From positions 1 through 26,266 of the forward strand of contig CAIVHI010000389.1 of NCBI GenBank assembly GCA_903905685.1: a stretch of 26,266 nt of DNA. The letters are read 5' to 3'. The translations under genes were made by a program, and so were the position numbers. The stretch is from an uncultured Bacteroidota bacterium (GTDB lineage Bacteria > Bacteroidota > Bacteroidia > Chitinophagales > Chitinophagaceae). The notes beneath the pieces were generated by a model, which searched no databases, was not told the DNA's origin, and saw only the letters and a list, made by a program, of their open reading frames with translations. Position 1 is the stretch's first letter. Every line of letters begins with the position of its first letter. Below, piece after piece: positions 14,050-21,398 of this stretch.

Positions 14050-17000
14050 TCATTCCCGCTCCAGCAGCTTTTTAAGTAGGTCGAAGTACAGGGTAATATA
14101 CAGCCCGGCCGTCATGAACCAAATGATGGCCATATTGAACCACTTGGTTTCCATGGGCATGCCGAACATAGACTTGTTGTGGGCATAGTAAGGTGCTCCA
14201 AACAGTCCGGGCTCGGCACTGCAAATGAACACGGGTCGATGGCGCCTCACCATCCGGTTGTCGGCCACCAGCACTTTGTCTTTCATAAAACCGTTGCCGG
14301 TCACAAAGTCTTCCAGTTTGCTGTTGGCATAGGTCTCCTTGCGTTTCACATATTCGTCGTGCCCCAGCTTCGCATTGGCTTTTTCCACCAAGTCCTGCTT
14401 CAACTCCTGCGCCTTGTTTTGCCGGCGAATGAAGTATCTCGACATGCTGTCGAGATTGGTTTTGCAGGCCGCCACAAAGGCATCGCCGTCAGACTGCATA
14501 CTCTTACCTGAAAGGTCTGTCTTTACGATGGCCGGATATTCATCGCCCACCTTTTCCAGTTCCTTTTTGAAGAAAGCGTTCATTTCGGCCAAAGAATCTG
14601 CGGAGACGTTGGCCCTATGCAATATGCCGCCTGCAATATCCAACCGGTCGCGCATGGCGGGAATCCAATAATCTTTGCGGTATTCGGCATTGCTGATTTC
14701 GCGGTCTATGTCGAAATATTCCTTTTCGTAACTGTTGTTTTTGAACTGGTCTACCGCAAGTGCCTCATAAGCCCAACGTGCAGCCATGATGTTGCCCACC
14801 GCGGGCACCCCGGTACGACTCCCCACGGCAGGGCTCAAATCGTCGAAACCTACGAGCACGCCGCTGAGCATGATTTGGGGTATTACCAGGAACGGTATAA
14901 GGATGTAGACGGCCACCCGTGTTTTTAGGCCCGACGAGATGTTGAGCCCCAACAGGTTGGCGAAACAGGAGATGGAAAACAGCACCATCCAGTAATCGCC
15001 ATACAGCTCGCGGAAGCCCAATATGCTGTTGCCCACCAGCACGAACAGCAACGACTGCACCGCCGACACCACAAACAGGAACGCCATTTTGGACAACAGG
15101 TAGCTGTTGCGGCTGAGCTGCAGGAAAGATTCCCGCTTGAGTATTTTCTTGTCCTGTATGATTTCATCGGCACTCACTATCAGCCCCAAAAACAAGGCGA
15201 CTATGGCGCAAATGAAAATGTATACCGGGATATTGGGGTTATTGCCGAAACGGTATTCTTTGCCGGCATCGTGCGCCCTTAGAGCCACGCCAAGTATGAG
15301 CGCGAGCAGCGGGCCTTCGAACAAGGTGATGGCCAGATACTGGCGGTTGTTGACTTTGGAAAACAGGTTGCGTTGGAAATAGACCCAAAACTGGGTGAGG
15401 GGTGCCGAAACCTTATTGGTTTCTCCCGACCCTTGCGTGGCGGACTCTTGACCCGGCGCACCTTGCTCTGCAAAATGCTGGTTGAACAGTTGGTACCATT
15501 CGTTGGAGGTGATTTTGCGTTGCCCGGTAGGCCTACCGTATTCATCCACCGTTTTGGACTCCATGATGCGGAAGAGCTCTTCGGGATTGATGTTGCCGCA
15601 TTCCTCACACTCGCTCCGCTCGAAGTCCACGTACTGCATTTGGTGCTTGAAGTAGCTTACCGAGTCTATGGGATTGCCGTAATAGACGGGATACCCGCCG
15701 GTATCGAGCAGCAGTAGGAGGTCGAACAGTTTGAAGATTTCGGATGACGGCTGGTGGATGACTACGAAGATGAGCTTGCCTGCGAGCGACAACTGCTTCA
15801 GTAGGTCCATAACGTTTTCCGCGTCGTTGGAGGACAGTCCGGATGTCGGCTCGTCCACAAACAGGATTTCCGGCTCGCGAATGAGCTCGAGGGCGATGTT
15901 CAGCCTTTTGCGCTGACCGCCCGATATGAATTTGTTGAGCGGGTCACCCACCTGCAAATCCCGAATCTCGAACAGCCCGAGCGACTTGAGGCAGGCGTTC
16001 ACCTTTTCGGCAATCTGGTCATCGGTCAGGTCTCCAAAGTAAAGCTTGGAACTATAGAAAAGGTTTTGGAACACGGAGAGTTCTTCAATCAGCAAGTCGT
16101 CTTGCGGAATGTTGCCTATCAAACGGTGCAGGGTCTTTTTGTTCTCGTAGAGGTCTATGCCGTTCACCATGATGCGGCCGGCGGTGGGGCGCACGCTGCC
16201 GTTCAGCAAGTTGAGCAGGGTGGTTTTTCCTGCACCGCTGTTGCCCATTACGGCAACGAAGTTTTTGGAGGTGGCTGTAAACGACAGTTCGTGGAGTCCA
16301 ATTTTCCCCTTCTTGAATACGTACCCCAGTTTTTCGACCTTGAAGGTGAGGTTGTGGGAAACGCTGTATTCGAGGAAATTGTGGATGATGTCGTTATAGT
16401 AGACCGCACTGAGTTTGGACCCTCGAATTACCGACCCCGGCTCGAACACCTGCACCGAATCGCGGAGTATTTCGCGGCCATCGAGTACCAAGTTGTCGGA
16501 GCCCGAATAGGTGAAGAGGAGCAACTGGGGGTCGTTGATCATCAGGAATATCATGCGGCCGGACAGGTTTTCCCGCACCAAGTGGCGGTAGTTGCCGGTT
16601 GGCAGCGATTTTTTGTCGATGATGAGGTAGCTGTCATCGTTAAAGTGCGCAACATCGGCTGCGGCATTGGTGAGCAATACGCAGCGGTCGTAGTCGGCCT
16701 CGGGGATACCGAACGTGTCGGACACCGTTTTGATGAACTCCCAATGTTGCTCGGTAATATCGGTTGCGGTTGTGCGGATGAATTCCAGCAGGCGCAGCAA
16801 CACAATCATTTTCTGCTTTTGCTCCAGCTCCCCATTGATTTCGGTACAGATGCGCAGCACCTTTACGGAGTTGACGGCAGTGCGCTTGCGCATTTTGCCT
16901 TCTTCCGACTTGCCGCGCAGGGTTTCCACAAACTCATCGAAGGCAAGCAGGTATTTGGCCACCAATGCCGCGCTGAGTTGGCGGCGCAGGAAGCGTTCCA

Positions 17001-17088
17001 CCACTTCGCGCCCCTTGGCACCCACTTCGTCGGTGTGCGCCACGATGGCGAATAGCTGCATCAGGGCCATTAAAATACGGTCGCTCAT
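14050..17088 (-). CDS. ABCG-type ABC transporter with TerB-like N-terminal region
   Basis: This 1012-residue single-chain half-transporter starts at ATG 17088. Residues ~1-150 are helical and resemble TerB-like domains; ~150-250 are beta-rich and of unknown fold. The ABC ATPase follows (~250-490): Walker A GNSGAGKTT (282-290), signature ISGGQRKRL (388-396), Walker B ILFVDEP (408-414) and switch H445. Next come a C-x-x-C pair in ERSECEECGNINPEE and an ABC-2 type membrane domain (~570-760) with the ABCG order ATPase then membrane. A hydrophilic segment of ~200 residues (~770-970) lies between the last two membrane helices and would face the periplasm. The substrate is unknown. Long proteins of this layout are frequent in Bacteroidota and may act in export or envelope remodelling. 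The gene is convergent with siaC. Confidence 0.87.
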   Translation of the reverse strand: MSDRILMALMQLFAIVAHTDEVGAKGREVVERFLRRQLSAALVAKYLLAFDEFVETLRGKSEEGKMRKRTAVNSVKVLRICTEINGELEQKQKMIVLLRLLEFIRTTATDITEQHWEFIKTVSDTFGIPEADYDRCVLLTNAAADVAHFNDDSYLIIDKKSLPTGNYRHLVRENLSGRMIFLMINDPQLLLFTYSGSDNLVLDGREILRDSVQVFEPGSVIRGSKLSAVYYNDIIHNFLEYSVSHNLTFKVEKLGYVFKKGKIGLHELSFTATSKNFVAVMGNSGAGKTTLLNLLNGSVRPTAGRIMVNGIDLYENKKTLHRLIGNIPQDDLLIEELSVFQNLFYSSKLYFGDLTDDQIAEKVNACLKSLGLFEIRDLQVGDPLNKFISGGQRKRLNIALELIREPEILFVDEPTSGLSSNDAENVMDLLKQLSLAGKLIFVVIHQPSSEIFKLFDLLLLLDTGGYPVYYGNPIDSVSYFKHQMQYVDFERSECEECGNINPEELFRIMESKTVDEYGRPTGQRKITSNEWYQLFNQHFAEQGAPGQESATQGSGETNKVSAPLTQFWVYFQRNLFSKVNNRQYLAITLFEGPLLALILGVALRAHDAGKEYRFGNNPNIPVYIFICAIVALFLGLIVSADEIIQDKKILKRESFLQLSRNSYLLSKMAFLFVVSAVQSLLFVLVGNSILGFRELYGDYWMVLFSISCFANLLGLNISSGLKTRVAVYILIPFLVIPQIMLSGVLVGFDDLSPAVGSRTGVPAVGNIMAARWAYEALAVDQFKNNSYEKEYFDIDREISNAEYRKDYWIPAMRDRLDIAGGILHRANVSADSLAEMNAFFKKELEKVGDEYPAIVKTDLSGKSMQSDGDAFVAACKTNLDSMSRYFIRRQNKAQELKQDLVEKANAKLGHDEYVKRKETYANSKLEDFVTGNGFMKDKVLVADNRMVRRHRPVFICSAEPGLFGAPYYAHNKSMFGMPMETKWFNMAIIWFMTAGLYITLYFDLLKKLLERE

Positions 17089-17156
17089 GGGTGGCTCTTT
17101 TTAGGGTCGGTTTTGGGCGGTTGGGGATGGTGGTAGGTTTTGGCGGCTCGTTAAAA

Positions 17157-17199
17157 CGGCAAAAACAATAAACAAACGAATTGCCTATTGTTTTTGCCG
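17157..17199 (-). terminator. Intrinsic terminator after the lipoprotein gene
   Basis: A perfect 14-bp inverted repeat pairs 17157-17170 with 17186-17199 around a 15-nt loop. On the minus strand the stem is followed by TTTTAACG. It starts 23 bp beyond the lipoprotein stop and isolates that gene from the ABC transporter gene downstream. Confidence 0.7.
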
Positions 17200-17221
17200 G
17201 TTATAGCTTATAGCCGTATTA

Positions 17222-18103
17222 TCATTTTTGGGTGAGGCCCTTCCTCAAGTCGGTTACGAGTTGTGCCGCTTTTGCGAGGTTCTCGGGAGTCATATCGTTG
17301 GCACTCTTAATGATGCCGTCGAAGGAGGTGCGGTAGGCATCGAGTTTGGCCAGCAAGTCTTTGGAGTCTTTGTCCGATGTCAGTTCCTTGAAGAGGTCCG
17401 ACAAATGGTAAAGCACGGCATTCTCATTGTAGACTTTCTCGAATGCAGCCGAATTTTCGGGCGTCTTCTTTACGTCCTTCAACAAGTTGATGCTCAGGTA
17501 ATTGATTTCAATGAGGGCACCGGCCATGATTTGGCTGGACACCAGCAGTTTTTCGTTCTTCTTCAAGTAATCGTCTGTGCTGGCAAAAACGGCATCAGCC
17601 AATTGGGCCACGGAGTCCTTGTTACCGGAGTTGGATTTGAAGCGTTCGGAATATTCATCGAACACCTTTTCGAAACTCAACTCCTTGGAGAGCTTTTGGA
17701 TGGTGGTGAAGTAGTGCAGCATCTCCTGATTCTGGCCATAGCAGTTTACATAGGCCAAGTCGATGCCGTAGATACCCATATTCACCGCCTTCTTGAATGA
17801 CGACACGTAGCTGTCGGCCTTCGTATAGTCGTTCAGCAAATCTTTTTTGCAATCGGTTTGGAACGCCGAAACGTCATTGACGACTTCGAATGGCGAAGGC
17901 ATATTCGTCTCGGCAGTCGCGAATTTGAAGGCTATCTTGTTTTTCTTCTCCTTGGTCAGGGAGTCGAGCTTTTTGGAGTCTGATGTGGCCGAATCGATAT
18001 TGGTGGGTTTGTTGCCGCCTCCGGAGCCGCAAGACCCGAGTATGGTGAGGGCTGTGAAACCCAAACCCGCTGCAACCGTGAAAGACAGAAATTTTTTCGA
18101 CAT
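17222..18103 (-). CDS. Predicted lipoprotein of unknown function
   Basis: This 293-residue protein has an N-terminal lipoprotein signal ending in the lipobox ILGSC (C25), then a Gly/Ser-rich tether and a charged linker (~30-55). The remainder is almost all predicted helix, with recurring Lys/Asp/Ser/Leu patterns such as LSFEKVFDEYSERFKS. No catalytic motif is visible. It should be anchored to the inner or outer membrane facing the periplasm. I do not recognise the family; a helical scaffold or sensor-like role would be guesswork. It has its own promoter (18120-18149) and terminator (17157-17199), so it is a single-gene unit. Confidence 0.75.
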   Translation of the reverse strand: MSKKFLSFTVAAGLGFTALTILGSCGSGGGNKPTNIDSATSDSKKLDSLTKEKKNKIAFKFATAETNMPSPFEVVNDVSAFQTDCKKDLLNDYTKADSYVSSFKKAVNMGIYGIDLAYVNCYGQNQEMLHYFTTIQKLSKELSFEKVFDEYSERFKSNSGNKDSVAQLADAVFASTDDYLKKNEKLLVSSQIMAGALIEINYLSINLLKDVKKTPENSAAFEKVYNENAVLYHLSDLFKELTSDKDSKDLLAKLDAYRTSFDGIIKSANDMTPENLAKAAQLVTDLRKGLTQK

Positions 18104-18119
18104 GATTTCGATGTTTACG

Positions 18120-18149
18120 CAAATTTATAAATGTGGCGCGACAAAACAA
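18120..18149 (-). promoter_or_regulatory. Promoter of the lipoprotein gene
   Basis: On the minus strand TTG (18149-18147), a 19-nt spacer and TAAATTTG (18127-18120) form a full Bacteroidota -33/-7 pair, ending 16 nt before the ATG at 18103. The same TTG-N19 layout occurs at the promoters near 23.4 and 25.6 kb. Confidence 0.65.
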
Positions 18150-18232
18150 GCATGCGCACACGGGATTTAAAAGTTGCCCCGACGGTGCTTGCCGCCCCGG
18201 TACCTACTTGCTATTTTTGTGTACGGTAAAAT

Positions 18233-18272
18233 AGGCCTCCTATTGGGGTAGCCCGTACACCTGAGGAGGCCT
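18233..18272 (-). terminator. Intrinsic terminator after ridA
   Basis: AGGCCTCCT (18233-18241) pairs perfectly with AGGAGGCCT (18264-18272) around a 22-nt loop. In the ridA direction the stem is followed by ATTTTACC. It starts 20 bp past the ridA stop. Confidence 0.6.
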
Positions 18273-18292
18273 GTAGCGTGGCGTTTCCGAAA

Positions 18293-18676
18293 TCAGGCCA
18301 TAGCAATTACGCTGATTTCGACGTTCGCACCCTTGGGCAGTGCGCATACCTGCACGGTCTCGCGCGCCGGGGCGGTAGCATGGTCGAAATGGCCACCGTA
18401 TACCTCGTTCACTTGGGGGAACTGGCCCATGTCCGTTAGGAAAATGGTGGATTTCACGACGTGGCTAAAATCCAACCCGACCGTGTCCAGCACTGCCTTG
18501 ATGTTTTCCATCACCAATGCGGTTTGGGCCTTGATGTCGCCGGTGAGCATTTGGCCGGTGGTGGGGTGCAAGGGTATTTGGCCGGATACGAACAACATGT
18601 TGCCACACAAAACGGCTTGGTTGTAAGGCCCTATGGGAGCCGGGGCATTGGGGGTACGAACGATTTTCTTTTCCAT
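18293..18676 (-). CDS. ridA: RidA family reactive enamine/imine deaminase
   Basis: This 127-residue protein has the usual length for RidA. It carries the family signatures APAPIGPYNQAV near the N-terminus, FVSGQIPLHPTTGQM, and APARETVQVCALPKGANVEI, which holds the conserved arginine that binds the substrate carboxylate and the conserved glutamate of the active site. RidA hydrolyses 2-aminoacrylate and related enamines made by PLP enzymes, sparing those enzymes from damage, and works as a cytosolic trimer. It is divergent from tsaB with only 41 bp between the start codons, and its predicted -7 box lies within 6 nt of its ATG. Confidence 0.93.
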   Translation of the reverse strand: MEKKIVRTPNAPAPIGPYNQAVLCGNMLFVSGQIPLHPTTGQMLTGDIKAQTALVMENIKAVLDTVGLDFSHVVKSTIFLTDMGQFPQVNEVYGGHFDHATAPARETVQVCALPKGANVEISVIAMA

Positions 18677-18681
18677 AACTG

Positions 18682-18707
18682 CAAATGTAATGTCTCCTTA
18701 CATTTGC
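18682..18707. promoter_or_regulatory. Symmetrical divergent promoter between ridA and tsaB
   Basis: GCAAATGTAA (18681-18690) and TTACATTTGC (18698-18707) are exact inverted repeats around a 7-nt centre. Each arm holds TACATTTG, a perfect TAnnTTTG box: 18689-18682 for ridA and 18699-18706 for tsaB. The boxes end 5 nt and 11 nt before the two ATG codons, so both transcripts would have almost no leader. The palindrome could also bind a dimeric regulator. Confidence 0.55.
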
Positions 18708-18717
18708 GCGGCATATC

Positions 18718-19392
18718 ATGGTCTACCTGCTACATATAGACACCTCCGGCGACGTTTGCACCATTGGGCTTAGTGCCGATGGGGCGATGTTGTACGTTTT
18801 GGAAAATACGGAAGCCCGCAACCATGCGGCTTTTGTAAATACGGCCATTCAAGACGTTTTGAGCCATTGCGACGTGGCGATTGGCGCCTTGGCGGGCATT
18901 GCGGTATGCGCGGGTCCGGGGTCCTACACCGGGCTAAGAATAGGGCTGGCTACTGCCAAGGGCATGTGCTATGCGGCCGATAAGCCGCTTTATCTGCAAG
19001 ACCGCCTGGCTTTGATGGGCTTTTCGGCAATGGATGCCTATGGAGGACAGTACCCGCAATATTTGGCCTTGCTACCGGCGCGAACGGGCGAATATTTTGT
19101 TGCGGTTTATGATGCGGACAAAGAATGCCTGCTTGAACCGGCACATGTTATCGACACGGGGCTGGCCGAAGTGCTCAGCCGTTTTCCCGGTGCCGTTGTA
19201 GTGACGGACAGGGCAGCCGGGCCGGAAACGATCGAATCCCTAAAAGGGCGGGAGCTGGTGCTTGTGGGAGGGAAATGGGGAAATTCGTGGTCGGAATATG
19301 CATTTCGGCAATACAATTGCAATTTAAATGTCAAAGTTTGGGATGCAGCGCCGCTTTACCTAAAACAAGTTTATACCCATAACGCATTGTAA
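18718..19392 (+). CDS. tsaB: tRNA N6-threonylcarbamoyladenosine biosynthesis protein TsaB
   Basis: This 224-residue protein opens with LLHIDTSGDVCTIGL and contains AVCAGPGSYTGLRIGLATAKG, the hallmark of TsaB. TsaB is a scaffold paralog of TsaD with an ASKHA fold and works with TsaD, TsaE and TsaC to put t6A at position 37 of tRNAs that read ANN codons. The N-terminal half is typical, the C-terminal half variable, and the length is normal. The other t6A genes are not in this window. It starts at ATG 18718, right after the divergent promoter shared with ridA. Confidence 0.93.
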   Translation: MVYLLHIDTSGDVCTIGLSADGAMLYVLENTEARNHAAFVNTAIQDVLSHCDVAIGALAGIAVCAGPGSYTGLRIGLATAKGMCYAADKPLYLQDRLALMGFSAMDAYGGQYPQYLALLPARTGEYFVAVYDADKECLLEPAHVIDTGLAEVLSRFPGAVVVTDRAAGPETIESLKGRELVLVGGKWGNSWSEYAFRQYNCNLNVKVWDAAPLYLKQVYTHNAL

Positions 19393-19472
19393 ATCAATAT
19401 GTTAGAACGAATGCTCCACGATTATAAATATGCTTTAACTATTTGTTAACTTTTTTTGTGTGGAAAACAGCG

Positions 19473-19501
19473 TTTCATATCTTTCTAAATGCGTATGTTT
19501 G
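19473..19501 (+). promoter_or_regulatory. Promoter of the ArsR-fold regulator gene
   Basis: TATGTTTG at 19494-19501 is an exact -7 box; TTTC at 19473-19476 is a partial -33 element 17 nt upstream. The leader is about 60 nt, includes a small hairpin at CATATAGCGATATG, and ends in the A/T-rich run typical of strong Bacteroidota genes. Confidence 0.55.
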
Positions 19502-19570
19502 CACCGGTATTCATATAGCGATATGAGAGTATTCGATAACGTCTTTTTTTAACAACCTAAATTTAAATTA

Positions 19571-19939
19571 ATGGAAGCGTCTGTATCAGCAAACACACTG
19601 GTAATTCGTAAAAACGAAGGTTCGAACGAACACATCAAGTTGGATTACGTAGCCGTAAAGAATGCGGCTATGACTTTGAGGGCAATCAACCACAAACTGC
19701 GTCAGCAGATTGTGAAACTGTTGGAGGAAAACAAACGCATGAATGTTACCGACATTTATGTAAAGTTGCGCCTTGAGCAGTCTGTTGCTTCACAGCATCT
19801 TGCCATTCTGCGTCGTGCCAACATCGTGATCACGGAACGTGACGGTAAATTCATCCATTATGCGCTGAATCATGCGCGTATTGCTGCCGTTGCAAAATTC
19901 GTCAACGAATTGGTCCACTCTGAAGATTCGGCCAGCTAG
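19571..19939 (+). CDS. ArsR-fold winged-helix transcriptional regulator
   Basis: This 122-residue protein holds an ArsR-type winged helix: AMTLRAINHKLRQQIVKLLEE (first helices), VTDIYVKLRLEQSVASQHLAILRRANIV (helix-turn-helix) and ITERDGKFIHYALN (wing). About 35 extra residues precede it. The protein contains no cysteine, so it is unlikely to be a thiolate metal sensor of the ArsR/SmtB kind and more likely answers to another signal, or none. It stands alone between its own promoter and a strong terminator, and its codon use and A/T-rich leader suggest good expression. No target can be named. Confidence 0.85.
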   Translation: MEASVSANTLVIRKNEGSNEHIKLDYVAVKNAAMTLRAINHKLRQQIVKLLEENKRMNVTDIYVKLRLEQSVASQHLAILRRANIVITERDGKFIHYALNHARIAAVAKFVNELVHSEDSAS

Positions 19940-19965
19940 TCCAACCTCCTGATTACGACAGGAAA

Positions 19966-20002
19966 AAATAAAGTGCCCCCTCTTTTGGGGGGCACTTTAT
20001 TT
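19966..20002. terminator. Bidirectional intrinsic terminator
   Basis: A perfect 15-bp stem pairs 19966-19980 (ending GTGCCCCC) with 19988-20002 (starting GGGGGCAC) around a 7-nt loop. Runs of A and T flank both sides, so it can stop transcripts from both the ArsR-fold gene and the convergent gamma-class carbonic anhydrase-like gene. Confidence 0.85.
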
Positions 20003-20019
20003 TATTTGGAAATACCCCG

Positions 20020-20619
20020 TCATTTGGCGTTTTTCACCGCCTCCCAAGTAGCGAACAGCGACTCCTGTTTGGGGCGGTTGCTCGGTATTTCACGTAGCGG
20101 CTCGCATGGCGTAAGGCTTTCATAGCATTCCTGCGGCAGCATTTGGTATAGCCGGGTGCCCTTGGTTTTCCAGGCCAGCATTTCATCGCTCACGGTCTTG
20201 ATGGTTTTAGCGGGATTGCCCACCACAAGCGAGCGGGGCGCAATAATGGTTTTGGCGGGCACGAACGACAAGGCACCAATTATCGACTCGTCGCCAATCT
20301 CGGCCTCATCCATCAGGACGGCATTCATGCCCACCAGCACGTTGCGGCCCACATGGGCGCCATGCACAATGGCGCCGTGGCCAATGTGCGCCCCCTCCCT
20401 CAGGGTGATGGTGATACCGGGAAACATGTGTATCGTGCAGTTTTCCTGCACATTGCAACCATCCTCTATCACTATACCGCCCCAGTCTCCCCGAATGGCA
20501 GCACCGGGACCGATATATACGTTGCGCCCAATGACCACATTGCCGGTAATGGCCGCTTGCGGGTGCACAAATGCACTGGCGTGCACAACGGGGACAAACC
20601 CCTTAAAAGCGTAAACCAT
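20020..20619 (-). CDS. Gamma-carbonic-anhydrase/PaaY-family hexapeptide-repeat protein
   Basis: This 199-residue protein is a left-handed beta-helix of hexapeptide repeats (VVIGRNVYIGPGAAIRGDWG and onward) with the gamma-class histidine set: ENCTIHMFPG and GAHIGHGAIVHGAHVG supply the three likely zinc ligands. Its length and the C-terminal helical tail fit the PaaY/YrdA group, whose members have weak carbonic anhydrase or thioesterase activity and form trimers. I start at ATG 20619 because the upstream 30 bp of open frame lie in the preceding gene's terminator. No phenylacetate genes are near, so the physiological role is open. Confidence 0.87.
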   Translation of the reverse strand: MVYAFKGFVPVVHASAFVHPQAAITGNVVIGRNVYIGPGAAIRGDWGGIVIEDGCNVQENCTIHMFPGITITLREGAHIGHGAIVHGAHVGRNVLVGMNAVLMDEAEIGDESIIGALSFVPAKTIIAPRSLVVGNPAKTIKTVSDEMLAWKTKGTRLYQMLPQECYESLTPCEPLREIPSNRPKQESLFATWEAVKNAK

Positions 20620-20632
20620 AGTTGCGTAATTT

Positions 20633-20658
20633 AAAAAAGCCGACCTCACCGGCCGGCT
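20633..20658 (-). terminator. Intrinsic terminator after the Cys-rich small gene
   Basis: On the minus strand AGCCGGCC (20658-20651) pairs with GGTCGGCT (20645-20638), with one wobble pair, followed by a T-run (20637-20633). It lies 24 bp past the small gene's stop and 14 bp before ATG 20619. Confidence 0.7.
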
Positions 20659-20681
20659 CTGAAAATGATTTTCCGTTCAGA

Positions 20682-20873
20682 CTACTTTTTGTCGGTAGCA
20701 GGGGCGGCCTTTTCGTCTTTACTGCATTCTTTTTTGCAATTTTTTTTGTCTTTGCAGCAAGACGACTCCTTGGTGCATTTTTCACCTTTCTTCTTGCAGC
20801 AAGCTTTTTCTTGGGCGATAACACCACCGGAAACTATACCGGCAGCAATCAGCAACAATGCGAATTTTTTCAT
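20682..20873 (-). CDS. Small exported Cys/Lys-rich protein
   Basis: This 63-residue precursor begins at ATG 20873 with a classic signal peptide (MKKFALLLIAAGIVSGGVIAQ). The mature part is about 42 residues, almost only Lys, Cys, Glu, Asp and Ser. It includes the pairs CC (ACCKKKGEKC) and CC (SSCCKDKKNC) and one more C, eight cysteines in all, with an acidic/Lys tail. Such a chain can hardly have a stable fold without metal or disulfides, so metal binding in the periplasm is a fair guess (copper, zinc or iron not distinguishable). The family is unknown to me. It is a single-gene unit with its own terminator. Confidence 0.7.
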   Translation of the reverse strand: MKKFALLLIAAGIVSGGVIAQEKACCKKKGEKCTKESSCCKDKKNCKKECSKDEKAAPATDKK

Positions 20874-21398
20874 TTGATTTAATTTTAGACAACGAAGGTA
20901 AGGAGTTTTGGTTGGATGTTGCAATGCCCAAGGATACTTTCAGTGGTTGATGACCGGCCGAAAAACATCTTGAAGGGTTGACTTCGAAAAATGACGGATG
21001 TTTTTGGAGGGCGTTGGTAGGGCCAACATGGCGGACGGCCTTGCGAGTGAAATTGACGACAATGGACACTTCAACTTCCAGCCGGTAGAAAATCATCATT
21101 CTGCAAGTAGATTCAGCATAATAGAACAGCTATGAAGTATCGGTTGGAAGGTGTGGAAATCAACTCAGTAAGAAAGGTTGACCTGATTTATTTTGATGGG
21201 GTTGGGTCGTGAGGAAATAATCATGTTGGTTCGGAAGATTCTCGACAGCACGGCACATTTTGTGGAGGAACACCCGATAGCATATCGAGCCCTTTATGAA
21301 GACCGGAAGTTCGAACTGAAGTGGCAGTGGTTGGAAATCTACTCCTTTGGGCAATTATTGGAACAGGGAAACGCCTAAACGTCCACAACCGGCCCCGC
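20874..21398. other. 525-bp stretch with no confident gene
   Basis: The region separates the Cys-rich gene from the glycosyltransferase gene, both on the minus strand. It holds a possible broken small gene on the plus strand (21132-21378, listed separately). In 20925-21131 I find no convincing coding frame, RNA gene, terminator or exact promoter box. A 105-codon minus-strand frame across 20782-21099 mostly overlaps the Cys-rich gene and looks spurious. Confidence 0.5.
21132..21378 (+). pseudogene. Possible frame-broken small hypothetical gene
   Basis: ATG 21132 opens MKYRLEGVEINSVRKVDLIY and stops at 21212. A second frame (21187-21378) continues with GREEIIMLVRKILDSTAHF and ends LEIYSFGQLLEQGNA. 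Dropping one base near 21205-21209 would fuse the two into one protein of about 81 residues without a gap. The composition of the second part looks protein-like (helical, charged). I do not recognise the family. It may instead be a 50-60 codon gene starting at ATG 21223, or noise. Confidence 0.3.

Noticed and set aside
16066..17055. A 329-codon plus-strand frame inside the ABC transporter gene
   Set aside because: The minus strand encodes clear ATPase motifs over the same bases; the plus-strand product is rich in His/Val/Glu with no recognisable pattern.
18212..18219. TATTTTTG, an exact -7 box on the plus strand
   Set aside because: No plus-strand gene begins within 450 bp; it lies beyond the ridA terminator. 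Probably chance.
20782..21099. A 105-codon minus-strand frame upstream of and overlapping the Cys-rich gene
   Set aside because: It overlaps the signal-peptide gene in another frame and shows no family features; the smaller Cys-rich frame is far better supported.
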